Position numbers and translations under genes: made by a program. 64,000 nucleotides of DNA, from positions 306,306,450-306,370,449 of the forward strand of contig NC_081408.1 in assembly GCF_030272615.1 (NCBI RefSeq), written 5' to 3'. The DNA is from Cryptomeria japonica. Its lineage: Eukaryota; Streptophyta; Pinopsida; Cupressales; Cupressaceae. Positions 33,480-46,492 of this stretch are shown in pieces; within the stretch, counting starts at the first letter, position 1; each line of letters starts with the position of its first letter. Under the pieces are notes generated by a model. It worked only from the letters and a program-made list of their open reading frames with translations, made no database searches and was not told where the DNA came from.

Positions 33480-36392
33480 GAATAAATCAAGTGAGCCTTC
33501 AGGATCAGCTCTAACCCGTATTGTGGAAAGTATTGCCTCGTGGTCAGATTCACAAACTTTCCATTAAATCTTGCTATGAGGTCTACCATGATACTTCATG
33601 AAATGAATATTTGTTACAACAAAAAGGTTAGAGAAATGAAGAATATGTCTGTGTGTTTCAAATTCCTCGAACAACCAACATCAAAATTCTTGATAGGGTA
33701 TCTCCTAAGCCATGTTCCTGTCATGACAACAAACCCTATTGGGTACTCAATACCCTCTCTGTCAATGATTGTGGTTGTCAATTTTATTTTAGGCTCAACC
33801 CAATGACACAAATAGTAATTTGTTCCTTCTTAATTCTTCTCTTCTACAACAACTACATACACATGACCTACATTTTATAAAGTGATAATTAATACCAAAA
33901 ATAAAGTGTGATGTACAACAAAATGAACCAAAAAGAATACTTGCAAAAAAATTAACCCAAAAAATCCCCTGAATCCACTAGGTCGGATACATGGTCAAAA
34001 TCCACTAATGTCTCCATCTGGCTCAATGGCAATGCTTTGGGAATTTGATATGTATCAATGGGGACCAGACCATTTGTCAACCCACTCTTGTGATTCACAT
34101 TATTCCCACAAACAGTACATGCATGAAGAGAAAAAAACATGCCATTTGTCTTGTATAAATTACTAGTGAACTTGCATTTGAACTCATAAATGAGTGCATG
34201 TCACTCGATCCTGCAACTGTACAATAATATAGATAGTTTTCAATGTTAGATTCAGTGATCAACCAAAAATATCTACGAACCATTGATGTACCTGGATTAC
34301 CTAGACCCATCGTAGACCTACACCATCGCACAATTGTTTTTGCATCTATCAACTCAACACCACCTTTGTACTTCAATTCTTCTCTAGGTAGGGTTCTTTT
34401 TACACATGCTTCCACACCATCGTGCTCTCCCTTGCCATGTCTAGCCTTAGTGAAATTCTAAAAATGTTGTACACCACTTTTCATATGCATCCTTGTCAAC
34501 CAATAAAAAATCCTTGCATTCTTGAATTGTGTGGTACAATTATCTGACCATATTAAGTGTCGGTTGTATTGTATGTTTCTTTCCTTTAAATTATCATATC
34601 AAACTTTAAAGCATCCTTGTAAAAACTTTGATGAATGAGTACAATCATCACTTATGTAGAAGTGATGCTCTATTAAAAACTTTCTATCCTCCTCTGTGAT
34701 ATCATTTGCATGCATGAATGTTATGTGTATAAAAATAGAAACTTGTGTAGAATGATAATACATAGATTGCACTTCATTTTGAGGTCGTAGTGTATAATTT
34801 TCATCAAAATCAATGATAGAGACAATGGCACCAAGAGGAAATGTGCTCATACATAACTTGAATTTCTCATCTAACCATCAAGCTCTATGTGTATGCATTA
34901 TGTACTCATAGACTAGTTTCTCTTGAAAATTTTTCAAAGATTCAGCTACACATATATCATTTTTCACTAGCTTACATCTCTTCAAATCTTTTCCATCTTT
35001 AACTCCATATGTGTCTGTCTTGTATTTTCCAAAAGAAACTATTTTCCTACCAATTTCATGTGTTCTCTCCAAATGTACACATCTTGGTAAATGTTACAAA
35101 CCACCACATATAGCACAAAAACCTTCCAAACAAGGTATCTTATAATAAATACAACCATCATGTCTATTACATAGCACACTTGAAATAAATTCTCTTACTG
35201 ACTTAGGAGGTGCTTGTTTATTACATTCTTGCAAAACATCATTAGTGTGCAAAGTAGAACAAATATGTTGAAAAATATCATAGTGCATGGAAGATTCAAT
35301 ATGCATCCTACAACAACACGTGGTGCGTACATGATTAATCTTAATATAAAAAGGTTTTGCCATATAAAAAAATCTTTGAGAAATTCTTATTTGAGGAAAC
35401 GTTTGAAGGAATCTTTCATAAAATTTTGTTTGAGTCATATCCAAATAGTGTTTAGCATATAGCTTATGATTTGTAGACCCGATTTGCCTTCTAACAACAT
35501 ATCTTTGGTTGGGCAAAACTCTTGTGTTGTCATGCCAAAAATTTTCAATTAATGTTCTTAGTGCATCAACAACAACCTTTTCTTTGCATGGTAGTCTACT
35601 CGAGAATGCCCAAAGAGAATTATTGTTAGGTTCCTCTATTTTTTCTCGCCTCTGTAATGCTTTACTTAATGTTGTTCTACTAACATTTAATGACTTACTT
35701 GTTTTTCTTATCAAACGATCTTTTTTTATTTTCTTTCTCATTATGGTTGATGTAATGACACGTCGAGTAGCATTAGAATCTTTAGTATGTGATTTTGAAC
35801 CAATAGCTTGATATGCATCAAATATATTTCTCACAATAGCTCTTTCACTATTACTTTCATATGATCTTAGGCCTAGAATTTTCATTCTCTCTCTAAAATT
35901 GAAATTTTTAATCATTTGAACAATTAATTGACATCTTGCAGTTTGATTTAAGTTTTCAAAATAGTTTTGCCATATTATTTTAACCATTCTCCTACAAGTT
36001 CGTTCATTCATTTTATTGGGTATTGGCTTCAATATATTCTCATCAATGTCAATTAGATACTTTGGTTTCCTATGAATGATTCTAGGAGGTGTTAACATCG
36101 ATGCATTGTGTATATTCAATTAATCAAATATAGAAGGTGCATATTCATCATTTAATTGATTATTCAATTTGGTATCTTCTTCAATTGCATTAGGTTCATA
36201 CGGTAAATCAAATGTCTCTTCTTCAATTGCATTAGGTGCATTATGTTTGTTTGGTAAATTGAATTGAGATGTTGAGGAAGGCATACCTTCTTCTCCCATT
36301 GTTCTTATGTCACATAATTTATTCATACGTTTCCTTTGTCTTTCCTTTTCATCCTCTCATTGTTCCATCATTCCTCGCTTCTTCTTTCCCAT
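33480..36392 (-). pseudogene. DDE-type transposase-like gene, family not identified
   Basis: Read on the minus strand from ATG at 36390-36392. A basic N-terminus (MGKKKRG) is followed by an acidic stretch. A long open part at 36119-35094 contains a helix-turn-helix-like segment (about 35690, SKSLNVSRTTLSKALQRR), a conserved FWHDNTRVLPNQR block and a Cys/His-rich region (TCCCRMH, CAICGG). Catalytic-like blocks follow: IIDFDENYT (about 34800), YISDDCTH, WSDNC then QFKNAR (about 34550) and HGKGEHDG then VKRTL (about 34425). The acids in these blocks fit a DDE-type triad. The C-terminus runs to about 33480 through a probable intron near 33815-33950. Stops near 36357, 36118, 35092, 34596 and 34460 indicate decay. 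Related proteins occur as repeated unnamed families, but I cannot assign a named superfamily. Confidence 0.65.
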
Positions 36393-36699
36393 AGTTGATA
36401 TCAGTTTTCTTAAATAGAATCATATTACATATATATGTAAACAAAAGTTCATAAACAAATAAATAACCATAAATATGCATCTTATCATTATTTTTTTGAA
36501 TGAAAACTATTAAACAATCACAATAATATTGACAAAACTAATAAGAACAATAATTCAATCATTTGAAATCATGAAAAAATAAAATATTCACTTACTTCTA
36601 TGTATAAAAAAGTGATAGAAGTGCAGACACAGTTGCAGTGGGGCCTTCAACGACCTCAAAAACTTCTTTTGAGGCTCTTGGAAAAATAAAACTATGTCT
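36393..36699. other. no gene; upstream of transposase-like gene
   Basis: Very AT-rich. It should hold the promoter of the minus-strand gene, but no clear TATA box or terminal inverted repeat could be chosen. Confidence 0.35.
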
Positions 36700-36923
36700 A
36701 AGTACCCCATACACTCTATATTAATAAGCACGTGTGCGATGTTAGTCCCTAAAATGTCGGCAAGCCCAACGGTATTTTTTTTCACCTTGTACATGCGTAG
36801 AACTCAAAATTAGCGCATACGCACTCCTACGCCTTAAAATTTTTATGGCAGTGCAATGAACTAATAGGCTCGGTACCCCATACGCACTATTTATAATAAA
36901 GAAAATGTGAAGGAAAAGGGAGG

Positions 36924-37002
<79 letters not shown>

Positions 37003-37345
37003 TGTACACGCTTGAGAGGGGGAGAGAGGGATACAATATGCATACATACATATATATACTTAATATATTATATATTATTATATACATATATATATAAATA
37101 TTATATATTATATATTTATATATTATATGTATATACACATATTATATATAAATATTATATATTATATATTTATATATTATATGTATATACACATATTATA
37201 TATACAATATCATATTATAAAAACTCCCAAAATTTAAAAAAAAGTAGCGCGTACGCATTGTTTATAATTAAGATAGAGCGTACACACTTTTTACACCATA
37301 AGTACCTCGTACACACTTTTTATACCATAGGTACCCCGTACACTC
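36700..37345. repeat. GTACCCC/GCGTACGCA repeats, AG and AT microsatellites
   Basis: Short units of about 30 bp built on GTACACACTTTTTATACCAT, GGTACCCC and GCGTACGCA lie on both sides (36700-36895 and 37240-37345). Between them are an (AG)n run at 36928-36999 and an AT-rich stretch at 37045-37215. Within the AT stretch a unit of about 55 bp ending TGTATATACACATATTATAT is present twice in tandem. Confidence 0.8.
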
Positions 37346-38229
37346 TTTTGACTATTTAGGCTTGGGATTAGGCCTGGATGACAAAGCTACAGTTTGGAAG
37401 TTTGATTTCCCTCCATTTCCCTCCTTTTTGACATGTTTTATTTTATTAAGTTGGTTTCTTGACTTTGTCATCATCAGGTTTACACTTCATCAAGTGGGTA
37501 TTTTAAAATTGCCACCATATTTTCACCCATCTTCTGAGCTTTCTAACCATATATTTTTTTTTAAATTTGAACAACAATAACATTATTATTGAATTTCTTT
37601 TACTAGTGTCTCCATAGTTCTCACAGACATATGTGCACTATTGTTTTTATAACTTTTGATAGACTTATCCAAACTTTAAAAACTTTATATATTATTGTAG
37701 TGCATTTGATTCCTTACAATTTAAGAAAAAAATTGTATTTTTTGATATTTTTAGTGCAACTTATGCTTCGTGCACGAATAGGTACCTAATTTTTTAGGTT
37801 GTGCTCGATTGGAAAAATCATAAAAAAAAAATACTCAGCAAAAAAATACAAAAAAATGCACATCTTCTAGTGCTCACTCTTAACTATCTTTTTGCAAAAG
37901 GATTTGTGAAAATACTAAATCTAACTATGACTTTTTTGATGCACACATCAGACACTATGTTATGTTTTTTAGAAAAAATCAAGGTCTCTTTTTCATGCAT
38001 GAAGGATTTGACCCCCTTAATATTATCCAATTTTGAAATTTTTTAGTAATTTGGAAACTAGATTCAGAGTACTACAATATTTGTTCTTTGAGTATCTTCA
38101 TATCTTGAGTGGATGACTTTCAAATTTTGCCTCCAAGTTGAGGTTCACCTGATTTCAGAAAAAAAAAGAAAAAAAAAGTGCACTTATACCCCACCTTTTG
38201 ACCACCATCTTTGTGCACTTACCCATAGA
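37346..38229. other. no gene seen; possibly rest of gypsy LTR
   Basis: Low-complexity A/T sequence. It may be the distal part of the minus-strand LTR that starts at 38730, but I could not place its end. Confidence 0.35.
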
Positions 38230-38730
38230 TGCTTGGTTGCTTAATCACTATGTAAATTGATTGCATAAATTCCTTAGGATTATGAAAGGATGAAGGAGAC
38301 CTCTTATATATAAAACACATTATAAATGGAGAGATATGATTAAGAGGTGAAAGGATAAATGGTTAGGTAGGAATAAAGGGTAGTTTTAGAAAATGGGAAA
38401 AAATATTAGAGATGTGGTTAGAGGAAAATTAAGAGATGAATGACAAGTGTCATGGAGGGAAAAAGATAACGAATCAATTAAATAAATGAAGATCTATTTA
38501 ACTAATAGAAGAAGTAGGACCAATTAAATAAATAAAATATGTATTCAATTTAGGGAAAGGGTAATTTAAATAAATGAAAATATTTATTTAAATCAGGAAA
38601 GTCTAGAAGAGGATTAATGAATTAATTAAATAAATAAAAATCTATTTAATTAATAGAAGGCTTGGGATAGAATAATTAAATAAATAAAATATTTATCTAA
38701 TTAGGCTAGGACAATTTTAGGTGTCTACAT
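38230..38730 (-). repeat. Ty3/gypsy-like LTR start, minus strand
   Basis: On the minus strand the sequence reads AGGAGCAAAA, then TGTAGACACCTAAAATTG, the form of a polypurine-rich end of an internal region followed by an LTR start. The LTR continues left with TAATTAAATAAAT-rich sequence and a TATATAAG promoter-like box near 38310. The matching start at 46493 is on the other strand. The LTR end was not found. Confidence 0.6.
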
Positions 38731-40089
38731 TTTGCTCCTTTGTGAGATAATGCAGCTTGTCGGGTTACCTCAAAGGAGATAAGATGAACTAATAAAACAA
38801 TTTCCCCAGTATGAGAGAAATATGCCCCCTCGAGAGATTAGGTGAAAATTTTTCAAAAAATTGCAAACAATCTCTTGAAAAGAAAGAAAGTCTAGAAGGG
38901 ACAAGGATAAGATGATAGGTTCAGACAAGTGAAGATTGGACTAAAAAAGGATCAACAAGTAGGAAAAAGGAAGTAGGAGGTGAGCACAACTAGTTAGGGT
39001 TCCACAACCTATGCATAGTGGCCACGGGGATAAACATCCTCATTTGCATCCATAGCATGTGAGAGATCATAGCAAAGAGAATATAGAGAGCTTAGGAGAG
39101 TAGTCAGTAATTGAGGAGAGATGACAGTCTGATTACATTGATTTGATTGAGTCCAATGCTTCGAGTGACCTATAGACATGGGCAAGTCAGTATGTACCCC
39201 AAACTTGTCAATTTTGCATTTATTAGGCTATATTGTAGGTCAAAGCAAAAATGTGGTAGGAGTTTTTCTAGGTTTGAATGCATATAGTAGGTTACGACAT
39301 GTATATGAAGCGATGTCATGTATAGGATATGTATGCACGTGTATAGATTTGTAATCCCTTATGTATCGACAAAATCCACGTATAGGTTCAATGTTGCGTG
39401 TATGCATCAAAAGTGCATATAGGTCAAGCAGTGATGTGTATGCATGTAAAATTGTGTTTGTACTGGATAAAACTACATATGTGTAGTAATACTATGTATA
39501 GCCAATGCCTTATTGTGTATATCAAAATAGGATAAAAATAACAGTTATGTGATAAACATATGCTATCAATTGGATAAAATACTGATATGATATACTCAAA
39601 TAGGTGTCCCAGATAGAATAAGATAAAATTAGGGCAAGAATCAATGATAGTGTTATAAACATTTACAGCCAATTAGATAAACTATCAAAGTGATAAACTA
39701 CGATAGCTGCCCCTAGTGAGATGAAATATGCTAAGAAATTATAGGATAAGTAATTGGATTGATGATAGGTTCTCTGACAAGTTCTCTAGCAATATAGGAT
39801 TGAGATTGAGTGCAATATGATACACATGTATTGACAGAAATAACGCCATGTGATAAACATAAGCACTATACAGATAGAGCTTGATGAGAAACACCATGTG
39901 ACAAACATAAATACCACATGGATAAGATAGGTTAAGAAACACCATATGATAAACATAAGTACTACTAGGACTGATGCAATTGGTTTACTATGATTATAGG
40001 AGAATCTAGCTCCATTGCAGATATGAGAGAGATTCCCTATGACATAGAGGCTATGACCAAATTTGACAGAGGATGACCATGCAGCGATA
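38731..40089. other. internal region of gypsy remnant, no clear coding
   Basis: Right of the LTR start. The first 50 bp match, in inverted form, the sequence just before the other LTR start at 46493 (ATAATG, then TCAAAG). At 39838-39965 about three copies of a degenerate 50-60 bp repeat carry ACACCATGTGATAAACATAA. No gag or pol is recognisable. Confidence 0.45.
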
Positions 40090-41880
40090 GTGGCTATGGA
40101 TTGCAACATATCATGTTCAAGCTTAAGATTTGGTCAAACATAGGACTACTGACTACTCTTGCAGAGAGATGGCACTTTGAGACTTGCTCCTTTCAATTTC
40201 CAACTAGCAAGATGTTAGTCACTCTCAAGGATGTTTATAGGATTCTAAGGATATTGATCACAGGGGATCTGGTTGTCTATCATCAAGATGAGGAGGTAGA
40301 TGCTTTGAGATGAGTGTTTGGGGATCCATATTTTGGGATCAGAGGAGGGAACCTTAGTTGGGAGGTTATGTTTAGGAGTGGACATGTGCGAGAAATAGTG
40401 GTGGGAGGGATTATTAGTGGGTTCTTATGTCCCGATAGGATGACACATGGCTTGACTATTGTATGGGGTAGGGCTCTAGAGATGTTGATGGTACATAGAA
40501 TGAGGTTTGCATGGGGTCCATGTATACTTGCACACTTATACCATGAGTTGGATTAGTTTGTATACCTCAACGGTTGTGACCTTGGATGTAGGGTTACTTT
40601 ATTATTGGTTTGGGCTTATGAGCATATAATGGTGACTATCGATTTGCTTTTAATTCAGAGGTCACAGGTAGGCCTATTTCCATTACTATTCTATGATCAC
40701 TTCCTAGCCTCAATTAGGGAAGGTAGAGTATTAGAGTAGATGACTTTGATACTATCATATGGAGGCCATACTTAGAGTATGAGGTGTGGCCAGATGATGA
40801 GACAAAGTTACCTTTCTTCTTTAGGACTAGATGTTTAATAGAGAAGACACCTTATATCTTGGATATAAATATACTAGACCAGGTATCTAGATATTTTAGT
40901 AGGACACATTATATGTTGAAGGGTTCCAGATAGTTTTCCCATACTATACATGAGTAGGTAGATTGGGGACTGGTTCTATCATATGATGTTGCAGCTACGG
41001 AGTTCCAGTCACTTGTTCCTATGCCTTGTCACCTCATGATAGATGTGGTGGATGTGGGTATGACACCCAATTATGAGGATTACTTTAGAGGACATCCATT
41101 CCCATGCCTTACTAGACTCAGAGAGCCAACCCCAAGGTTGGATGATGAGGATGGACGACCTAGATGGAGGAGGTAGAGGAGAGGGGGAGCTATGAGAGTG
41201 GTCCAAGGAGGGGGGAGGGAGGGTATGATGGAGGTCAGGGAGGGGATGGAGGATAAGGAGGGTATGGATAGGATATAGTAGTTAGACCATCGAGGCCAAC
41301 CAGAAGGAGAGGGGGATAGTCAACACAGGGTGCCATACAAGTGTAGGGACAAATCTAGGATGCCCCACAATAGGAGAGGAGGGATGAGGAGAGGGTAGAG
41401 GCTACAAGTGGAGGTGATGAGGAGGAGGATGAGTTGGATTCCCTTAGAGAGCTATCACAAGGAGAGACAAATGAAATTGAGGACCTGGAGAGGGAGGTGA
41501 CTAGAGTGAGGAGACAACTGTAGGAGGCTAGAGATGAGTGGGATATATCTATCAAGTGATTACAGTCACTGAAGAGGCCATTTAGAAAACCAAGGACACA
41601 CAATAGGGAGATTCTATATTAAGCTATGAATATTCTCTCAGGGCCAAGGGGGAGACTAGATACTAGAGGAACTTGTATGAGGCCGCATGTTCTCCACACC
41701 TCAAGGAAAGGAGCTACATACATGCTTCTTAGACTACTACCCCAAGGAGGGGCATATAGAGGGCTTCTAGTGGTGGAGCGATGGGACCACCACCACCATC
41801 AGGGTCAATGAGAGGGGGACAATGAGATAATCTAGGGGTTGGACCTTCAAGAGCTAAGGTTCCATCGAGGCCTACTAGCT
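40090..41880 (+). pseudogene. plant mobile domain gene, copy A (broken)
   Basis: The protein begins with TTLAERWHFETCSFQFP, then MLVTLKDVYRIL. This is the start of the plant mobile domain (PMD), found in MAIN/MAIL1-type nuclear proteins and in many plant transposable elements. In-frame stops lie at 40311 and 40554, and many follow to 41880. The part near 41000-41120 matches the C-terminal core of copy B (PNYEDYFRGHPFP against ADYAQYILAHPFP). A Gly/Arg/Glu-rich tail follows. It lies antisense to the nearby LTR, as extra open frames of some Ty3/gypsy lineages do. Confidence 0.7.
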
Positions 41881-43199
41881 CCAAGGGAGGGAGTTCATCA
41901 TAGCTCTCTTGGGTCTGTTATTATACCTTTTTTTGTTTCAATTGAATTTTGTCTGATGATGTAGATGCCTTTGAGTTATTTTGTAGTCTTATGATTTTGG
42001 GCATAATTGTATCATGACACATTATTATTTTTTGATATACATGCGAGATGATCTATTTTGGTAGGGATTATATACTTGTGTTCCTATGTGATGTATTTAT
42101 GATATATAATTTCTATATTATTATGATGTCTATTATGATGATGCCTTTTATTTATGGTGTTCCTATAGGCAAATGTGATGTAAGGTGCATGTTATTTTCT
42201 ATAATCTCTTGCTACGGTATGTACTTGTCTCAGGATATGATCGGCAAAAGATCAAGGAGGACGTTCCAAGTCATGCATGAAAGGAGACAATCCTTGTTTG
42301 TTCTGCAAGCAATACTCAAGTCAACTTGATCCATTATATCAAGTTGCTTGTATTAACTTTCTATATCAAAATCCATGTAAGGAGTACTCAGGTCATCTTG
42401 AATCATTATGTCAAGTTGCTTGTATTTTCTTACAACATTTTAAAGCTCAATGATGAAATCAAAGCATTGTTACAAAGATCGCATATGAAGAATGGTAGTA
42501 TCATTTTTAGTTAGATCATTTCATTAGCTCATTATTCATTTGCATTATAAGCATTCATTGTCAATTACATTATAAGCATTTCATTTCATTAACAGATCAA
42601 TGATCATAAATGAAGATTGAGTATACTTGGACAAGTAAAAACAATTTTCATGTAATCATTGTAGGTGCATTTATTTTTAGAATCATTTTAATCATCATCC
42701 ATTTTCATTTAGTTATATATAAATCATTGCATTAATTTGTATTCAATTAAGGGCATTTCATTCATCATATAGTGTATCATCATTATTATTTTGATTATCA
42801 TTCCATTAACGATCATTTAGTTGCATATTTGCACTTAGATTCATAAACATTACATATACAATCAAAAACATTTCATATAGATCATTTGCATCATCATAAG
42901 AATTAAAGCAATCATTCATTTGAATTTCCATATAGATCATTGCATTTGCATCATTTACATATCATTTAAGTTAGTAATCATTTTCATTTGCATCCAAGAT
43001 CATCAAAATCAAAAATCAACAAAACCATTTATCATTGCATCATCATATAAAGAATCATCATCAAATAGAGTAACATAATATAGATCATCATCATATAGAA
43101 TCCATGTCTACATATAGATCATCATAAAAACAATAAAAGTCCAAGTATACAATGATATCAAATAAACAATACAAGTGCCTCCAAATCAAGTCACGACTA
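41881..43199. other. AT-rich junction between the two PMD copies
   Basis: Near 42305-42430 a unit of about 80 bp occurs twice, each copy with TCAAGTTGCTTGTATT and an inverted AAGTCAACTTG partner. From 42500 to 43160 the DNA is degenerate CATTTGCAT / ATCATCAT simple repeat. No gene is seen. Confidence 0.5.
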
Positions 43200-45190
43200 T
43201 CTTGTACCACTACCACCTAACTCTATCCGTCTCTATGGTTGTGGGTGAGAAGATCCTCTAGAGGCCTGTCTCCCATGATCACCACTCCTCTGAGGAGGTC
43301 CCATGACCCTACCACTACTAGTATCCATCAACACGGCGGTATGATAACTACCTGCTCTCTGGCTCTCTGCAACTGCTTCCTCATATCGTTGTCGCCAGTG
43401 GGAAGTCTCCTCCCTGGCCCGAACTAATGCTCTAACAGTATCAGCTGAGAGAGTACCTAATCTAACCTACTGAATATGATCAAGAAGGCCTTGAGTATCC
43501 CATTGTCTCCTAACAGCTCTATCCCTCTCAGCCATAAGAGTCTGCACCTATGCTCAAAGCTGATCAATCTGTGCTCTAAGACTATAAATGGTCTCCTACT
43601 CTGGCATATCATGCTCTGGTGCATCGTACTCTAGCATATCATGCTCTGGTGCATCCTACTCTGGCATATCATGCACTGTTGCATCCTACTTTAGCAAATC
43701 ATGTTGTGGTGCATGAACCCCAATCCCCTCCTCACCACCACTCTGTCTAACTGCTAGAATCTTCATCCGAGTAGCTCTTGCAATCCGTCGTCTAATAAGG
43801 GGAACATGATCCTCTAGATCCTCATCATCTCCACCATGAGCTGCAATAACCCTAGGGTCTGGTTGAATCTATCCAAAATCAATGCCTCTCCTGCAACCCC
43901 CATCTAGTCCAGTCACCTTGCCTCCTCCTGTCAATGGAAACCCTCTCGGTGATCTCATACCTACCCTCCATCCAGGTCTCAATCAACCTCCCCTCCGTCC
44001 AGGTCTCCTACCACCACCACCTCCATCCCTACCCTCATCTCCACCTCCCCCAACCTCCTAAGAAGCTCTGAGCTCTCATCTCCATCTACGTCTCCTAACA
44101 CCTGGATCATCTGAATCATCATCCTCATCTCTTGAGCTGGGAGGAGGATCTACTAGATCAGTAATATGAGGAAATGGATGAGCTAGTATGTACTGAGCAT
44201 AATCTGCAGTAACCCCAGGATCAAGAATGTGTAATCTCATATCATAAGCCCCTCTCGGAGTAGCAAGAAACTCTACGTGAGCAATCTCAAGTGACAAGGA
44301 AGGTCTCCAATCTCATCTCTCTATACCGTCGAACATATATCATCACACCAGTAGGCATAGGCTGGATGATACCAAATTGTCTAAGAATGCGACTAATCAA
44401 CTATTGCTCAACAATGTAAGAAGTCCGACCAATGAGATATCTACTCTACATGATAAATGGTAATGTTCATGCATCATCCATCCATGGCTCACAATCAACA
44501 TATGGTCTCCAAGTAATGCTATCTAATAAATCAAGCACCCAATGCCAATACTCCATCTTACCTAGCTTATGGTGAGTAAGGATACCTGCATAAAAATATG
44601 CATATGGTTGCCTCTCTCCATGAACTCTATGATAGATAGGTTGAGTAATAGCAATGTTCTCCCAACACCAGATCTGCAATAAAGTGCATCCTGTAGACAA
44701 ACTAGCACTCTCATCATACACCACCTGATGAAGATCATGATATAAATGTACCAACATAGAAACACCCCAAGCATATTGAGTATGATGCTACATCATACTT
44801 AGGAAAATCTCACCCCATCCAACAACAAAACCTCATGATTGCCTATCAAGACAAATAAATCCTCCAATCAAACCAACAAGAATCACAAGGAGAGTCTCAT
44901 AATACATCATCATATCCTCCCATCGGATCTCTCCTCTAGCGATGCTATCATTAACAAAAATGGCTCTGCAAGCCTTTGTCCCAACATGATCCTGAAAATC
45001 ATACTGCACTAGTTCGCTAGTCATTGGGATGTGCAGAATCCTATAGACATCCTCAAGCGTCACACTAATCTCACCCATGGGCAAGTGGAAAGTGTTATGC
45101 TCACTGTGCCATCTCTCGACTAACATCATCAACAATCCTCTATTATGTGTAATCTCAGGCATATACAATAGATGGCCTAAACCACATGCA
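43200..45190 (-). pseudogene. plant mobile domain gene, copy B (broken)
   Basis: Read on the minus strand from about 45168. It has LMMLVERWHSEHNTFHLP and ISVTLEDVYRILHIP, the opening of the plant mobile domain. Later parts are IYHRVHGERQPYAYF (about 44640) and ADYAQYILAHPFPHITD (about 44180). An Asp-rich stretch, a Gly/Arg-rich linker, a 10-residue repeat (43599-43715) and a Gln/Arg-rich tail that may form a coiled coil follow. Several in-frame stops (about 44832, 44466, 44418, 44072) break it. It is related to copy A and lies in opposite orientation, antisense to the LTR starting at 46493. Better preserved than copy A. Confidence 0.72.
43599..43715 (-). repeat. 30-bp tandem repeat within PMD copy B
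   Basis: About four copies of a 30-bp unit (core GCATATCATGCTCTGGTGCAT) encode the minus-strand decapeptide DAPEHDMPEY with changes. The third and fourth copies have drifted, and two copies end in a stop. Confidence 0.85.
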
Positions 45191-45299
45191 TCTATATTTC
45201 TAACCTCAACCTATGTTAGCTCTAACACTAAATGACGTACTACCGGTAATTTCTCCCGACACTGGAGAACATCAAGTTTCTCCTATTTATCAAGAGAAT

Positions 45300-45600
45300 T
45301 CAATCAATCATCAACTATCAATCTATCAAATCAAACTAAAGCAACCTACACTATCAATCTATCAAATCAAACTCAAGAAACTTACGCTATCTATCTATCA
45401 AATCAAATTGAAGCAAATTAAGCTATCAAATCATTTTAAAACCTATCAATCATGGTTTTCTATCAAATCAAACAACTCAATCAAATCAATCAAATCAAAT
45501 CAACCAATCAATCAATCAAGCAATCAAATCAATCAATCAATCAACTAATCAATCAATCAATCAATCAATCAAACATCAACCAATCAATCAATCAAGTAAT
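45300..45600 (+). repeat. TCAA/ATCAA microsatellite
   Basis: Begins with three copies of a phrase of about 50 bp (CTATCAATCTATCAAATCAA), then passes into nearly pure (TCAA)n from about 45475 to 45595. Confidence 0.9.
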
Positions 45601-45689
45601 TCATCAAGTCCCTATTCATCATACATGCGCATCAAACACGTTAAATCTAATCATCAAAGTAATTTTTAGCTTTTGCACTTATCAAAAAC

Positions 45690-45985
45690 TTCAATTTTGA
45701 GCAAAAGCATTAAACTACAGCATTTGCGCTATCCTATTGAGCAAAAGTACTAAAAAAAGGCATATGCGCTATCTTTTTGATCAAATGCGCAAACCATATG
45801 AACATATGTGCAAAACAAAGCAAAAGCGCTAACTTTAGCTACAAAAGCGCAAACAAACAAAGCAAAAACGCTATCCTATGCATATGCGCTATCATACTTA
45901 ACATATGCGCCAACAAAATGATCGTAAGTGCTAATCTATGCATGTGTGCTAACCCAAATTGCAAATGTGCTAACCTAATATCGAA
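45690..45985. repeat. degenerate short repeats with GCGC core
   Basis: About a dozen units of roughly 20-25 bp centre on CATATGCGCTA or AAAGCGCTAA, with CpG-to-TpG decayed forms such as ATGTGCTAA. The region lies between the microsatellite and the gypsy 3' end. Confidence 0.75.
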
Positions 45986-46492
45986 AATCGCAAAAAAATT
46001 TAAAAAATTCACAAAAACGTGCCTAAAACATGAAAAGTTGCACTACAAGTTGAAAACAAAGCTCGGGATAAGATACATATTGGATACCCATACTCGAAAG
46101 GTCGCTAATATCATCGAACATGCTCATAATGATGGTTCTCCACATGAATCACCATTTCACCACCTCACCAAGAATATTTTTTTCACAAAGCTGACAAGGA
46201 TAACAATGAAGTTAAAATTAACCTTGGTTAATTTTATATTTACTATTTTAAGAGTAATTAATGCTACTCAATGGGGCAATTTAATTTGTTTTTTATAAAT
46301 TAATTTAATTGATAGAATTTTTATCAATTATCATGAGATCAATCGTTCAAACCAAATTTTTCAACAATTTCACAATCAATTCCTGAGGGGGCACACAATC
46401 GGGATTTTCATCTTCATCAGGCACATTATCAAGAGACTTGATTTAATCTTTGAAACAATGTCGTCTTGACATTATTTCAAAGAGGGGCAAAA
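45986..46492. other. internal end of gypsy remnant, no coding
   Basis: Ends with AAAGAGGGGCAAAA at 46479-46492, a purine-rich tract directly before the LTR start and the likely plus-strand primer. No open frame of note. Confidence 0.5.

Noticed and set aside
36887-37359. Open frames across the AG and AT microsatellites (poly-Arg-Glu, poly-Leu-Ser, Tyr-Ile-rich)
   Set aside because: Low-complexity DNA gives stop-free frames by chance. No conserved protein is present.
45475-45595. Possible telomere-type repeat
   Set aside because: The unit is TCAA/ATCAA, not TTTAGGG. It is an ordinary microsatellite.
45777-46298. 173-codon plus-strand frame rich in CAN, SAN and KCAN words
   Set aside because: Most of it is a translation of the GCGC-core repeat array, with no known domain.
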